From Pseudomonas abyssi (GTDB lineage Bacteria; Pseudomonadota; Gammaproteobacteria; Pseudomonadales; Pseudomonadaceae), in the NCBI RefSeq assembly GCF_002307495.1, contig NZ_NTMR01000003.1, positions 248,001 through 312,000 of the forward strand: a DNA stretch of 64,000 nucleotides, in the 5' to 3' direction. Every line of letters begins with the position of its first letter. Position 1 is the first letter of the stretch. Made by a program: the position numbers and the translations under genes. Below are positions 8,951-18,350 of the stretch, one piece after another. The notes below the pieces were generated by a model, which saw nothing but the letters and a program-made list of their open reading frames with translations, made no database searches and was not told the DNA's origin.

Positions 8951-9014
8951 TGAGTAGACCGGAAACCTTCTTTCGGCAGGCGAACCGTCAATAAACGGTC
9001 GCGAGGTAAGCATC

Positions 9015-10469
9015 ATGGCTATTACAGGTATTGGCTCGGGTCTCGATATCAGCAACATCGTGTCGGCGTTGGTCGAGGCTGATGGCGCGCCTAAAAGTGC
9101 CCAGCTGACGCGTCTGGAAAGCGCAACGACCGAGAAATTCACGGCCCTTGGCAGCTTCCGCAGCGCGTTATCCACCTTTCAGGGCGTGCTTGAAAAGCTC
9201 AATAGCGCCGATCTTTACGAGAAGCGCAGCGCCACCTCCGGTGACAGTAAAACGTTCAGCGTCACTGCTGACGGCACCGCGTCGGTGGGCAGCTACGACG
9301 TGCAGGTGTTTAATCTCGCTCAAAGCAGCAAGGTGGCTCTGCGCGGGCAGGCCAATGCGACCGACGCCGTCGGTACGGGCACCATGACCATTACCGCTGG
9401 CGACACCTCCATCGACATCGACGTAACCGACGCCAACAGCAGCCTTGCCGGCATTCGCGATGCGATCAACGCCAAAAGCGCCGATAGTGGTATTTCCGCC
9501 ACGGTGGTCAGCGACCCCAATGGTGGAGGCGGTTCGCGCCTGGTCTTGAGCTCCAACAAAGCTGGCACCGGCAATGACATCAGCGTCGCTGTGACCACCG
9601 ATGGCACCGATACCGGTGATCTGGGGGCTCTGGCTTACACACCGCCGGCAACGACTGACTTTGAACCCACTGAGGTCGATCCTCTGGACCCGCTCGCGCC
9701 GCGTGTAATTTCTTATGCGCGTGATGCCAACCTGGCTATCGACGGCCTGTCGATCAGCAGTGCCAGCAACACGATCTCCGATGCGATTGATGGTGTTACT
9801 CTGACGCTGAAGGCGGCGCAGAGTCAGGAAGATATTGATGCCGGCAAAAGTGTCAGCCTGAATGTCGGTCTGGACAAGGCGGGTGTGCGCTCGTCATTGC
9901 AATCGTTTGTAGATGGCTACAACGCGATGATGAAATCGATTAACTCGCTGACGTCGGTTACCTCTGTTGGTGGCGAGGATGGTGAGCCCCTGGCGGCTGC
10001 CCTGGTGGGCGATGCCTCGGTGCGTTCGGTGGTCTCTGCCCTGCGTACGGAGATGACCAGTGTCGCGCGCGGCGATGTGCGTATCCTGGCTGATTTGGGG
10101 ATTACCACCACGAAAGACGGTACACTGGCCATCGACAGCGACAAGCTGGATGATGCGCTGGACAATAATTTTGACGCTTTGAGCACCTTCCTGTCGGGTG
10201 AAGATGGCCTGATGGGGCGTCTTGACGCGAAGCTGGATCCCTACACCAAGGATGGCGGGATCATTGAAGGTCGAACCGACTCGTTGCAAAAGACGCTGTC
10301 TGGCATTGATGAGCAGCGTGAGCGCCTTGAACTGCGTCTGAGCAGTATGGAAACGCGTCTGCTTGCCCAGTTCAACGCGATGGACTCGCTGGTCGCCAAT
10401 CTGTCGAGCACCAGCAGTTTTCTAACTGGCCAGTTGGCCAACCTGCCCGGCGTCGTGAGGGAATCCTGA
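9015..10469 (+). CDS. fliD: Flagellar hook-associated protein 2 (filament cap)
   Basis: 484 residues. N-terminal [21 protein letters not shown] is the FliD_N signature, and the C-terminal coiled region (about 400-475, [36 protein letters not shown]) is the FliD_C signature. The protein forms the distal cap that folds flagellin monomers into the filament and, in Pseudomonas, can bind mucin (family knowledge). A sigma-54 motif lies in the gap before it, and fliS follows after 4 bases, so fliD-fliS form an operon that ends at the hairpin after fliS. The ATG has GAGGT upstream. Confidence 0.95.
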   Translation: MAITGIGSGLDISNIVSALVEADGAPKSAQLTRLESATTEKFTALGSFRSALSTFQGVLEKLNSADLYEKRSATSGDSKTFSVTADGTASVGSYDVQVFNLAQSSKVALRGQANATDAVGTGTMTITAGDTSIDIDVTDANSSLAGIRDAINAKSADSGISATVVSDPNGGGGSRLVLSSNKAGTGNDISVAVTTDGTDTGDLGALAYTPPATTDFEPTEVDPLDPLAPRVISYARDANLAIDGLSISSASNTISDAIDGVTLTLKAAQSQEDIDAGKSVSLNVGLDKAGVRSSLQSFVDGYNAMMKSINSLTSVTSVGGEDGEPLAAALVGDASVRSVVSALRTEMTSVARGDVRILADLGITTTKDGTLAIDSDKLDDALDNNFDALSTFLSGEDGLMGRLDAKLDPYTKDGGIIEGRTDSLQKTLSGIDEQRERLELRLSSMETRLLAQFNAMDSLVANLSSTSSFLTGQLANLPGVVRES

Positions 10470-10473
10470 TCCT

Positions 10474-10842
10474 ATGGCCAATCCGATTGATACCTACAAA
10501 AAGGTCAACATTTCCCAGGAAGTGTCCCAGTATCGTGCCGTTCAGCTGCTGCTGGACGGTGCCATTGAGCGCGTGAAGCTGGCGCGTCACGCTCAGGAAA
10601 CCGGCAACCCCGAGCGTCGTGGTGTCGCCGTCAGCAGCACGTTGAGCATCATTGGCGCCCTGCAGGCGTCACTGGACAAGGACATGGGCGGCGAAATTGC
10701 CGAAAACCTGGACGCGCTCTATGACTACATGACTCGCAAGCTGGCCGGGGTGGCGCTGGACGACACGCCGCGGTCGCTGGAAGAGGTGCTGCAGCTGCTG
10801 GGTGAGATCAAGTCAGCATGGGACGCCATTGAGCCGGCGTGA
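10474..10842 (+). CDS. fliS: Flagellar export chaperone FliS (copy 1)
   Basis: 122 residues. Family pattern: [31 protein letters not shown] at the N-terminus and [14 protein letters not shown] at the C-terminus; all-helical. FliS holds flagellin in an export-ready state in the cytoplasm. It starts 4 bases after fliD and is followed by a strong terminator. A second FliS lies 115 bases downstream; the two share the overall pattern but differ clearly, so they are paralogs rather than a recent duplication. Confidence 0.92.
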   Translation: MANPIDTYKKVNISQEVSQYRAVQLLLDGAIERVKLARHAQETGNPERRGVAVSSTLSIIGALQASLDKDMGGEIAENLDALYDYMTRKLAGVALDDTPRSLEEVLQLLGEIKSAWDAIEPA

Positions 10843-10855
10843 CCAGAGGCAGGTG

Positions 10856-10884
10856 AAAAAAACCGGCGTGGTGCCGGTTTTTTT
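10856..10884 (+). terminator. Rho-independent terminator of fliD-fliS
   Basis: A-run plus ACCGGC, loop GTGGT, then GCCGGT plus T7. The stem is 12 bp including the A/T part. The A tract on the other side also makes it usable on the opposite strand. Confidence 0.88.
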
Positions 10885-10894
10885 ATGTCAGGCC

Positions 10895-10921
10895 TTCAGG
10901 TTTGTAGCGTGGTGCCGATAA
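10895..10921 (+). promoter_or_regulatory. Putative sigma-28 promoter of fliS2-fliT
   Basis: A perfect -10 GCCGATAA at 10914-10921, with TTCAGGTT 11 bases upstream (5 of 8 matches to TAAAGTTT). It lies between the fliS terminator and the second fliS. Confidence 0.5.
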
Positions 10922-10957
10922 ACCCAGCATGTACCACTTGCATGCAGGGCTTGTCCG

Positions 10958-11341
10958 ATGAACGCTTACGCCGCGATGAAGCAGTACCAGACCGTTAACG
11001 TCAACGCCCAGGTTAGTGAGGCCGATCCTCATCGCCTGATCCAGATGTTGATGGAAGGGGCTCTGCAGCGTATCGCGCAGGCGCGCGGTGCCTTGCAGCA
11101 CGGCAATGTGGCGCTCAAGGGCGAACAGATTGGCAAGGCGACTGCCATTGTGGGTGGCCTGCGTGACGCTCTGAATGTGGATCAGGGTGGGGAGCTGGCG
11201 GCCAACCTTGATCGGCTATATGCTTTCATGCAGCAGCGCCTGAGCGAGGCGAACCTGAAAAATGATGCAGCTATGCTCGACGAAGTCAGCGAGCTGCTGC
11301 GAGAAATCAAGGCCGGTTGGGACGGCATCCGCCAAGCGTGA
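10958..11341 (+). CDS. fliS: Flagellar export chaperone FliS (copy 2)
   Basis: 127 residues, FliS family: AAMKQYQTVNVNAQVSEADPHRLIQMLMEGALQRIAQARGAL is the classic N-terminal pattern and is closer to typical FliS than copy 1, with LLREIKAGWDGIRQA at the C-terminus. It has its own upstream sigma-28-like motif and is followed by the fliT-like gene 10 bases later. Duplicate fliS genes between fliD and fleQ are known in Pseudomonas; the copies could serve different export clients or act at different times (inference). Confidence 0.92.
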   Translation: MNAYAAMKQYQTVNVNAQVSEADPHRLIQMLMEGALQRIAQARGALQHGNVALKGEQIGKATAIVGGLRDALNVDQGGELAANLDRLYAFMQQRLSEANLKNDAAMLDEVSELLREIKAGWDGIRQA

Positions 11342-11351
11342 GGACTCAGAC

Positions 11352-11648
11352 ATGGCCAATGCCGTAGAGCAGTTGCAACATACCCATAACTCCCTGATCG
11401 ACGCCGTGAAGGCCGGAGATTGGCAGCAGGTTGGCGAGCTGGACCGGCTGTGCCGAGACCAGGTGCGCCAGGCAATGGAAGACCCTCAGCGCGATGACCA
11501 GCAGGTTGCTGTCGTGCTGGAGGATCTGAGCGAGACCTACCGCGAAGTGGTTGCCCTGTGTCAGGCAGTGCAAGGCAAGTTGGCCGAAGAGCTGCAGGAT
11601 CTGCAGCGTGGACGGCAGGGCGCCAAGGTCTACCAGATGTTCCGCTGA
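11352..11648 (+). CDS. fliT: FliT-like flagellar chaperone
   Basis: 98 residues from the ATG at 11352, which has AGGA about 7 bases upstream; an earlier in-frame start would run through fliS2. The protein is helical (LQHTHNSLIDAVKAGDWQQVGELDRLCRDQVRQAM), the size and style of FliT, which chaperones FliD and links assembly to gene expression in enterics. The sequence is weakly conserved, so the call rests on size, helical character and position directly after fliS. Confidence 0.72.
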   Translation: MANAVEQLQHTHNSLIDAVKAGDWQQVGELDRLCRDQVRQAMEDPQRDDQQVAVVLEDLSETYREVVALCQAVQGKLAEELQDLQRGRQGAKVYQMFR

Positions 11649-11700
11649 GTTGGCTGGGCAGGCGTGAATGGCGTTCGTCGGAAAACGGCGCGCCAACTAT

Positions 11701-11729
11701 TTGACTCGCTTGCCAATTCTGACTACATT
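11701..11729 (+). promoter_or_regulatory. Putative sigma-70 promoter of fleQ
   Basis: TTGACT, 17 bases, TACATT: 5 of 6 and 4 of 6 matches to the consensus hexamers at ideal spacing. In P. aeruginosa fleQ is also transcribed by a sigma-70-type promoter. No convincing Vfr site was identified. Confidence 0.55.
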
Positions 11730-11813
11730 TAGCCTCATGATAAAAGAGTATGGCGCAGCGCCATTATCTTGCTGCGATCATTCTTGCCTGCCAACAGGAA
11801 AGCCTTCCCGTCT

Positions 11814-13283
11814 ATGCTGCCGAACAGCCATATCCTATTGATTGATGACGCTGCCCAAGGGCGTCATGATCTGGGCGTTATTCTGTCCTTTCTGGGCGAA
11901 GACGCCATTATTGCCGACAGCGCAGGCTGGCAGGAGGCCGTCAACGCAGCGGTCGATACGCCGAGCCACATCCGCTGTGTCATTCTCGGTCATTGTGCCC
12001 ATGCCCAGGGGCTGCCCGCGTTACTGGGGCAGTTGGACAAGTGGGATGAAAACCTGCCGGTGATTCTGCTTGACCCTGAGCAGTCGCTGCTGTGGCCAGA
12101 CCACCTCAAACAACGCTTGCTCGCTGTATTTGAGCCGCCGCTGAGCTACAACCATCTGCTGGATGCCTTGCATCGCGCTCAGGTCTACCGGGAGGTGTTT
12201 GAGGAAAACAGCAGCCGCCAGCGTCAGCGTGAGCCGAACCTGTTCCGTAGTCTTGTCGGCACCAGCAGACCCATTCAGGCCGTGCGCCAGATGATGCAGC
12301 AGGTTGCTGACACCGAAGCGACGGTACTGATTCTGGGTGAATCCGGCACGGGCAAGGAGGTTGTTGCCCGCAATCTGCACTACCATTCCCGCCGCAAGGA
12401 TGCGCCCTTCGTTCCGGTCAACTGTGGCGCTATTCCGGCAGAGCTGCTGGAAAGCGAGCTGTTTGGTCATGAGAAGGGCGCGTTCACGGGGGCCATCACC
12501 AGTCGCGCAGGTCGCTTTGAGCTGGCCCAGGGCGGCACGCTGTTTCTCGATGAAATTGGCGATATGCCGCTGCCCATGCAGGTCAAGTTGCTGCGTGTGC
12601 TGCAGGAGCGGACCTTCGAGCGTGTGGGTAGCAACAAGGTCCAGACCGCTGATGTGCGTGTCATCGCGGCCACCCACAAGAATCTGGAGCAGATGATTCA
12701 GGAGGGGAGCTTCCGCGAAGACCTCTACTACCGCCTCAATGTCTTCCCCATCGATATGCCGGCGATGCGCGAGCGTATCGAGGATTTGCCGCTGCTGCTC
12801 AACGAGCTGATCACGCGGATGGAGAACGAGAAGCGCGGCTCAATCCGCTTCAGCACCTCTGCGATCCTCTCGCTCTGCCAGCATGACTGGCCGGGCAATG
12901 TGCGGGAGCTGGCCAACCTGGTTGAGCGCATGGCGATCATGCATCCGCACGGCGTCATCGGTGTGGGTGAGCTGCCGCGCAAGTTCCGGTACGTTGAAGA
13001 TGACCAGGACGATCTGCGTCAGCTGCGCGAAACCGAAGACGAGCGAGGCGAGGCGTTCAGTGGCTTGGTTGGGCTGGATAGCCCCGCTTTCCTGCCGCCC
13101 GAAGGGCTGGACTTGAAAGAATACCTCGGTGGCCTTGAGCAAACGCTTATTCAGCAGGCGCTGGATGAGTGCAACGGCGTGGTGGCCCGCGCCGCCGAGC
13201 GCTTGCGTATCCGACGTACCACCCTGGTCGAGAAGATGCGCAAGTACGGCCTCAATCGTGGCGCGGACGCGTCAGAAGACTGA
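11814..13283 (+). CDS. fleQ: Master flagellar transcriptional regulator FleQ (sigma-54 activator)
   Basis: 489 residues from the ATG at 11814, which gives the family start [19 protein letters not shown]; the ribosome site is weak (AGGA about 15 bases away), so the start is the least certain part. Order: degenerate receiver-like FleQ domain (about 1-120); AAA+ domain with Walker A GESGTGKE (about 174-181) and an intact GAFTGA sigma-54 contact loop; C-terminal Fis-type helix-turn-helix ([25 protein letters not shown]). In Pseudomonas FleQ binds c-di-GMP and switches between flagellar activation and exopolysaccharide control. The region from the AAA+ domain on is very close to P. aeruginosa FleQ. 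It probably drives the sigma-54 motifs in this window. Confidence 0.96.
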   Translation: MLPNSHILLIDDAAQGRHDLGVILSFLGEDAIIADSAGWQEAVNAAVDTPSHIRCVILGHCAHAQGLPALLGQLDKWDENLPVILLDPEQSLLWPDHLKQRLLAVFEPPLSYNHLLDALHRAQVYREVFEENSSRQRQREPNLFRSLVGTSRPIQAVRQMMQQVADTEATVLILGESGTGKEVVARNLHYHSRRKDAPFVPVNCGAIPAELLESELFGHEKGAFTGAITSRAGRFELAQGGTLFLDEIGDMPLPMQVKLLRVLQERTFERVGSNKVQTADVRVIAATHKNLEQMIQEGSFREDLYYRLNVFPIDMPAMRERIEDLPLLLNELITRMENEKRGSIRFSTSAILSLCQHDWPGNVRELANLVERMAIMHPHGVIGVGELPRKFRYVEDDQDDLRQLRETEDERGEAFSGLVGLDSPAFLPPEGLDLKEYLGGLEQTLIQQALDECNGVVARAAERLRIRRTTLVEKMRKYGLNRGADASED

Positions 13284-13292
13284 CATGTAATG

Positions 13293-13328
13293 ATCCTTTT
13301 ATTTTCAAGTGCTTGAAAATAAAAGGAT
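13293..13328. terminator. 36-bp perfect palindrome between fleQ and fleS (likely bidirectional terminator)
   Basis: Two 17-base arms (13293-13309 and 13312-13328) separated by TG. The arms are A/T-rich with an outer CC/GG, so the transcript forms a long hairpin whose 3' arm ends AAAAGGAT. It starts 10 bases after the fleQ stop and ends 8 bases before the -24 box of fleSR, so it could also be a protein-binding site. Confidence 0.55.
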
Positions 13329-13336
13329 TTCTTTTA

Positions 13337-13352
13337 TGGCACGATGATTGCT
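13337..13352 (+). promoter_or_regulatory. Sigma-54 promoter of fleSR
   Basis: TGGCAC-GATGA-TTGCT, a full match to the -24/-12 consensus, 41 bases before the fleS ATG. Confidence 0.88.
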
Positions 13353-13393
13353 GAGTGTCCCCTGAACATTATCCGTAACTCAGGGGATGCCAC

Positions 13394-14626
13394 ATGGCTG
13401 CCAAGGCTCATCTCAATCCGCACACTGCTCAGCAGGACGGCGCACCGGCGCCCGGTCTGGCCGAGGGGGATCCGGCTGCGCTGCAGAATGCTTACCAGCG
13501 CTTTCAGGGGATGTCAGAGCAGCTTAGCGCCTCGCATGCGCTGCTTGAGCAGCAGGTGGTCCAGCTGCGGCGGCAGCTGGCAGATGCTCAAGCCCAACGC
13601 ACCCGGGAATTGGCGGAAAAGGCGCGCCTGGCCGGACGACTGCAGAACGTGCTCAACCTGCTGCCCGGCGGCGTGATCATTCTCGACGGACGGGGTGTTG
13701 TGCGTGAGGCCAACCCGGCGGCGCGCGCACTACTCGGTGAGCCGCTGGAAGGGCAGCTGTGGCGTGACCTGATCCAGCAGCGCTTTGCTCCCCGGGACGA
13801 CGATTATCACGAAGTCTCCCTGCGCACCGGTCGCCGGGTGTCGCTGGCAACCCGCTCGCTCGAAGGTGAGCCAGGCCAGCTGATCCTGATTAACGACCTG
13901 ACCGAGACCCGCCAGCTGCAAAGCGAGCTGGCGCGTAACGAGCGCCTGTCCGCCCTGGGCCGCATGGTTGCCTCGCTGGCCCATCAGATTCGGACGCCGC
14001 TGGCTTCGGCACTGTTATATGCAGAGCACCTGACCGACGAACAACTGCCTACCGCCCATCGCACCCGGTTTTCAGAACGTCTGCAGGGGCGGCTGCACAG
14101 CATCGAGCACCAGATTCGCGACATGCTGCAGTTTGCCAAGGGTGATCTGCCGATTGACGATACCTTGCCGGTATCCATCTTCCTGGAATGGTTGCAACTG
14201 CAGGCCGACAGCGTGATTGAGAGTCGTGGCGGGTCCTGTCGCTGGGTCAACCTGATGCCTGCCGATGCAATGCTGCGTTGCAACCGTGACACCCTGGTCG
14301 GCGCAGTGATGAACCTGATCGAGAATGCCTTGCAGGCCGGCATGCCAGCGCCTCGTCTGAAAGTCGTGGCCCGCCAGCTGGAAGGTCAACTGAGCCTGAC
14401 GGTGGTGGACGCGGGCCAGGGCATGAGTGCTGAGCAACTGGCGCGTATTGGCGAGCCATTCCATACCAGCAAACCGCAGGGCACAGGTCTGGGGGTCGCG
14501 GTGGTCAAGTCTGTGGTCAAGGCCCATGGTGGCGCGTTCTATTTGCGCAGCAAGGCGGGCTGGGGTACCTGTGCCGAGGTTCTGCTGCCGTTGCGCCTGC
14601 TGGTTAAAGGCGAGGAGGTGGCGTGA
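13394..14626 (+). CDS. fleS: Flagellar sensor histidine kinase FleS
   Basis: 410 residues, cytoplasmic (no membrane segment). A coiled N-terminal part (about 40-80) is followed by a PAS domain (about 85-170, LNLLPGGVIILDGRGVVREANPA), a HisKA domain with phosphorylation site H197 in LAHQIRTPL, and a HATPase_c domain with an N-box NLIENALQA and G-boxes DAGQGM and GTGLGVAVV. FleS phosphorylates FleR, which switches on the class III (basal body/hook) genes. It has its own sigma-54 promoter, so it belongs to class II under FleQ. fleR starts on the stop codon. Confidence 0.94.
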   Translation: MAAKAHLNPHTAQQDGAPAPGLAEGDPAALQNAYQRFQGMSEQLSASHALLEQQVVQLRRQLADAQAQRTRELAEKARLAGRLQNVLNLLPGGVIILDGRGVVREANPAARALLGEPLEGQLWRDLIQQRFAPRDDDYHEVSLRTGRRVSLATRSLEGEPGQLILINDLTETRQLQSELARNERLSALGRMVASLAHQIRTPLASALLYAEHLTDEQLPTAHRTRFSERLQGRLHSIEHQIRDMLQFAKGDLPIDDTLPVSIFLEWLQLQADSVIESRGGSCRWVNLMPADAMLRCNRDTLVGAVMNLIENALQAGMPAPRLKVVARQLEGQLSLTVVDAGQGMSAEQLARIGEPFHTSKPQGTGLGVAVVKSVVKAHGGAFYLRSKAGWGTCAEVLLPLRLLVKGEEVA

Positions 14627-16032
14627 TGAAGGGTTCCAGCAGCCGTATCTTGTTGGTCGAGGATGACGACGCGCTGCGCGAGGCGCTCGCCGATACCCTG
14701 ATGCTGGGCGGCTATGATTACCTGGAGGCCGCCAGCGCCGAAGCGGCGTTGCAGTTGCTGCAACAAGACAGCGTCAGCATGGTGGTCAGTGACGTCAACA
14801 TGCCCGGTATGGATGGCCATGCACTGCTGCGCACGTTGCGCAGCCAGTATCCGCAGCTGCCGGTACTGCTGATGACTGCCTACGGAACCGTGCAGCAGGC
14901 GGTGACAGCCATGCGTGACGGGGCGGCCGACTACCTGGTCAAGCCTTTTGCGCCCAAGGCGCTGCTGGAGCTGATTGGCCAGCATGCACTGGGGCGGTTG
15001 GCGCCGGCTGCGGACGGGCCGGTTGCCGTCGAGCCCGCCAGTGTTCAATTGCTTGAGCTGGCCGCCCGCGTAGCCGCCAGCGATTCGACGGTGCTTATCT
15101 CGGGTGAGTCTGGTACCGGTAAGGAGGTGCTGGCGCGCTACATTCACCAGCAGTCGCCACGCGCCGCGCAGCCGTTTATTGCCATCAACTGTGCGGCCAT
15201 TCCGGACAACATGCTGGAGGCGACGCTGTTTGGGCATGAGAAGGGCGCCTTTACCGGTGCAGTGGCAGCCCAGTCAGGCAAGTTTGAGCAGGCCAACGGC
15301 GGCACCTTGCTGCTGGACGAGATTTCCGAAATGCCGCTGGCCCTGCAGGCCAAGCTGTTGCGGGTGCTGCAGGAGCGAGAGGTCGAACGAGTAGGTGGGC
15401 GTAAGCTGATCCAGCTGGATATTCGCGTGATTGCCACGACCAACCGTGATCTGCCCGGCGAAGTAGCGGCAGGGCGTTTCCGCGAGGACCTGTATTACCG
15501 CCTGGGTGTTTTCCCGCTGCAATGGCAGGCGCTGCGCGAGCGGCCGGCAGACATTCTGCCCCTGGCTGAGCGCTTGCTGGCCAAGCACTGTCGCAAGATG
15601 AACTTGGGGACTGTCAGATTGTCGGCGCAAGCAGCCCAGGCGTTGCAGACCCATCCCTGGCCGGGCAACGTCCGTGAGCTGGACAACGCTGTACAGCGCG
15701 CGCTGGTGCTGCAGCAGGGCGGCGTAATCGACGTGGCTGACCTGTACCTTGACGGTGTGATCAGCGGCAGCGGTCTGCGTCGTACGGCCGCTCCCGCGCC
15801 GGCAGCGGTCGAGCCGGTCGCGAGCGAGCCTGCGCCCGCGTCCTCCGAACTTGGCGTTGGCGTACGCCAGCGTGAGTTCCAGCTGATAGTCGAGGTGCTG
15901 CGCGCTGAGCGCGGGCGCCGCAAGGAAGCTGCCGAACGTCTCGGTATCAGCCCGCGGACATTGCGTTACAAGCTGGCGCAGATGCGTGATGCGGGTCTGG
16001 ATGTCGAGGGCAGCCTGTTCGCCGGCGTCTAG
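14626..16032 (+). CDS. fleR: Flagellar response regulator FleR (sigma-54 activator)
   Basis: 468 residues. The ATG at 14626 overlaps the fleS stop by 1 base (TGATG) and has GAGGAGG seven bases upstream. Order: receiver domain with phospho-acceptor D56 (VVSDVNMPGMDG) and switch lysine in YLVKPF; AAA+ domain with GESGTGKE and an intact GAFTGA loop; an Ala/Pro-rich linker (about 390-410); Fis-type HTH (RKEAAERLGISPRTLRYKLAQM). FleR with sigma-54 activates fliE-, flg- and fliK-type operons in Pseudomonas. Its TAG stop runs directly into a perfect 23-bp inverted repeat. Confidence 0.95.
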   Translation: MKGSSSRILLVEDDDALREALADTLMLGGYDYLEAASAEAALQLLQQDSVSMVVSDVNMPGMDGHALLRTLRSQYPQLPVLLMTAYGTVQQAVTAMRDGAADYLVKPFAPKALLELIGQHALGRLAPAADGPVAVEPASVQLLELAARVAASDSTVLISGESGTGKEVLARYIHQQSPRAAQPFIAINCAAIPDNMLEATLFGHEKGAFTGAVAAQSGKFEQANGGTLLLDEISEMPLALQAKLLRVLQEREVERVGGRKLIQLDIRVIATTNRDLPGEVAAGRFREDLYYRLGVFPLQWQALRERPADILPLAERLLAKHCRKMNLGTVRLSAQAAQALQTHPWPGNVRELDNAVQRALVLQQGGVIDVADLYLDGVISGSGLRRTAAPAPAAVEPVASEPAPASSELGVGVRQREFQLIVEVLRAERGRRKEAAERLGISPRTLRYKLAQMRDAGLDVEGSLFAGV

Positions 16033-16089
16033 GAAACCACTGATTCATTCCACACGCTCTCTGCGAGTGGAATGAATCAGTGGTTTCCT
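16031..16089. repeat. Minimal copy of repeat family 1 (perfect 23-bp inverted repeat), probable terminator of fleSR
   Basis: Arms 16031-16053 and 16067-16089 are perfect reverse complements around a 13-base loop. Arm content (GGAAACCACTGATTCATTCC, then ACACGCTCTCTGCGAG in and after the loop) parallels the termini of the 268-bp element after speA (GGAAGCACTGATTAATTCC and the opposite end GAGGGCGTGTGGAATT). It begins inside the fleR TAG. No T-run follows, so termination is plausible but not certain. Confidence 0.7.
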
Positions 16090-16197
16090 GGCGCCAAATC
16101 ATGCCTCCTGCCAGCCGGCGCACTCCTGCGCCGGCTGGCTTGTTTTTATCTCCCCCGCTGCCTTGTCTGTGCGGCGTCTGGATGTCAATCTCACTGT

Positions 16198-16213
16198 TGG
16201 CACCATATTTGCT
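16198..16213 (+). promoter_or_regulatory. Sigma-54 promoter of fliEFGHIJ
   Basis: TGGCAC-CATAT-TTGCT, full consensus, 56 bases before the fliE ATG. Confidence 0.88.
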
Positions 16214-16268
16214 GAATACCCTGTAACACGACGATAACCGTCAAGATTTGGACGGGTTGGAGGCGACA

Positions 16269-16601
16269 ATGACTCAGGGTGTGGAATTCAATCGACTGAT
16301 GCTGCAAATGCGCACCATGCAAATGGAAGCCATGGGCAAACCGCAGCCAGTGCCGGCGGCCGAGCCTAGCGTCAATGGCCCGGGCTTTGACGACTTGCTC
16401 AAGCAGGCCGTCGACCGCGTCAATGAGCTGCAGCAAACCACCTCTGACCTGCGTACTGGCTACGAGCGTGGGGTTGAGGGTATCGACCTGACCGAGGTGA
16501 TGATTGCCTCGCAAAAATCCTCAGTAGCCTTTCAGGCCATGACCCAGGTGCGCAACAGGATGGTTGCCGCCTATGAAGACATCATGAAAATGGCTATCTA
16601 G
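16269..16601 (+). CDS. fliE: Flagellar hook-basal body protein FliE
   Basis: 110 residues from the ATG at 16269 (GGAGG five bases upstream). Starts [22 protein letters not shown] as in P. aeruginosa and ends [32 protein letters not shown], the conserved C-terminal helix that joins the MS ring to the rod. First gene of a sigma-54-driven operon running through fliJ. The central part (about 20-45) is Pro/Ala-rich and variable. Confidence 0.95.
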   Translation: MTQGVEFNRLMLQMRTMQMEAMGKPQPVPAAEPSVNGPGFDDLLKQAVDRVNELQQTTSDLRTGYERGVEGIDLTEVMIASQKSSVAFQAMTQVRNRMVAAYEDIMKMAI

Positions 16602-16625
16602 GCCTGACCCGTCGAGGAATTGACC

Positions 16626-18350
16626 ATGGATACCGCCAGCAATACACCGGCGACCCGCAATCAGCCAGAGGGTGAGCGCAAGCCGCTGATGGGGCTGACC
16701 TTTCTGGATAATCTGGCGCAACTGCCGATGCTGCGTCAGTTTGGCTTGCTGGTCGGTCTGGCCGCTAGTGTGGCGATTGGCTTTGCGGTAGTGCTGTGGT
16801 CGCAGGAGCCGGACTACCGGCCCCTGTACAACAGTCTTGACGGCTACGATGCCGGCCAGGTGGTTGAACTGCTGCAGCAGAGCCGCATCGATTACAAGGT
16901 GGAGCCCAACAGCGGCGCCCTGCTGGTGCGCAGTGCCGACCTGGCTGATGCGCGCATGCGCCTGGCCAGCGCGGGTATTGCCCCTACCGACGGCAATCTG
17001 GGTTTTGAGATTCTGGACCGTGAGCAGGGTCTTGGCACCAGTCAGTTCATGGAAACGGCGCGTTATCGTCGTGGCCTGGAAGGTGAAATGGCGCGTACCA
17101 TTTCCAGCCTCTACAACGTCAAGAGTGCGCGGGTGCATATTGCTATTCCGCGCTCTACCGTCTTTGTGCGCGATGACCGCAAGCCCAGCGCGTCTGTGCT
17201 GCTGGAAATGTATGCCGGTCGTCGTCTTGAGCCTGCGCAGGTCATGGCCATCGTCAACCTGGTTGCGACCAGTGTGCCGGAGCTGAGCAAGGATGAGGTC
17301 ACCGTCGTTGACCAGAATGGCAACCTGCTGTCCGATCAGAATGAGCTGAACGAGCTGACTGTCGCCGGGCGTCAGTTTGATTACACCCGTCGGCTGGAAG
17401 ATACCTACACCCGCCGCGTGCACAACATTTTGCAGCCGTTGCTGGGCGCTGGTCGCTACAAGGCTGAAGTATCGGCCGACGTGGATTTCAGCACGGTAGA
17501 GTCGACCGCCGAGATGTTCAGCCCTGACGCGGCGCTGCGCAGCGAGCAGGTAGTGAGTGAGGCCCGTTCGGCCAACAGTGGTCCGCAGGGTGTTCCGGGC
17601 GCGCTGTCCAACCAGCCGCCCGGCGCGACCCAGGTGCCAGAGCAGGTGATTGATCCGGAAACGGGTGAACCAGTAGTCGCTGTTCCGCCCCAGGATAAGC
17701 GTGAGCAGGCGATTCGCAACTACGAACTGGACCGTCAGATCAGTCATACCCGGCAGCAGCAAGGGCGTCTGAAGCGTCTGTCGGTGGCGGTGGTGGTAGA
17801 TGATCCGTCTGAGGTCAATGCCGAGACCGGTGAGGTGACCCGTACGCCCCTGAGCGAGGCTGAAGTGCTGCGTCTGACCCGGCTGGTGCAGGACGCCGTC
17901 GGCTATGATGCTGCACGCGGTGACAGCGTCAGCGTGATCAATAGCGCCTTTGTGGCTGAATCCGATGTCGAGCCGCTGCCGGAAATCCCGTTCTGGGAGC
18001 AGCCCTGGTTCTGGGATGTCGCCAAGCAGATTCTGGGTATTCTCTTTGTTCTGGTGCTGGTGTTTGCAGTTTTGCGCCCGGCGTTGAAAAATCTGACTGT
18101 GGCCGGCAAGAGTGGCAGTGACGGATATCCGTCAGATCTGGCGGGTGGTGCCGGTGGCGGCATGGGCGGGCTCAACGACGAGCTGCGTGACGATCAGGTC
18201 AGTCTGTCTGGCCCGGCCTCTAGCCCGGTACTGCTGCCACCGCCTGGTGCCGGTTATGAACAGCAGCTGAACGCCATCAAAGGCCTGCTGGCTGAAGACC
18301 CGGGTCGTGTAGCCCAAGTTGTGAAGGAATGGATCAATGCCGATGAGTGA
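16626..18350 (+). CDS. fliF: Flagellar MS-ring protein FliF
   Basis: 574 residues from the ATG at 16626 with GAGGA seven bases upstream. Two membrane segments enclose the periplasmic ring-building domains: about 41-60 (FGLLVGLAASVAIGFAVVLW) and about 455-480 (QILGILFVLVLVFAVLRPAL). The conserved DREQGLGTSQFMETARYRRGLEGEMARTI block is present, and the last residues (LAEDPGRVAQVVKEWINADE) are the FliG-binding tail. FliF builds the inner-membrane ring that nucleates the basal body. Its 3' end overlaps fliG. Confidence 0.96.
   Translation: MDTASNTPATRNQPEGERKPLMGLTFLDNLAQLPMLRQFGLLVGLAASVAIGFAVVLWSQEPDYRPLYNSLDGYDAGQVVELLQQSRIDYKVEPNSGALLVRSADLADARMRLASAGIAPTDGNLGFEILDREQGLGTSQFMETARYRRGLEGEMARTISSLYNVKSARVHIAIPRSTVFVRDDRKPSASVLLEMYAGRRLEPAQVMAIVNLVATSVPELSKDEVTVVDQNGNLLSDQNELNELTVAGRQFDYTRRLEDTYTRRVHNILQPLLGAGRYKAEVSADVDFSTVESTAEMFSPDAALRSEQVVSEARSANSGPQGVPGALSNQPPGATQVPEQVIDPETGEPVVAVPPQDKREQAIRNYELDRQISHTRQQQGRLKRLSVAVVVDDPSEVNAETGEVTRTPLSEAEVLRLTRLVQDAVGYDAARGDSVSVINSAFVAESDVEPLPEIPFWEQPWFWDVAKQILGILFVLVLVFAVLRPALKNLTVAGKSGSDGYPSDLAGGAGGGMGGLNDELRDDQVSLSGPASSPVLLPPPGAGYEQQLNAIKGLLAEDPGRVAQVVKEWINADE

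Noticed and set aside
10927-10942. Possible sigma-54 site before fliS2 (TTGCA)
   Set aside because: The -24 element reads GCATGT and the GG dinucleotide is absent; a sigma-28-like motif nearby fits better.
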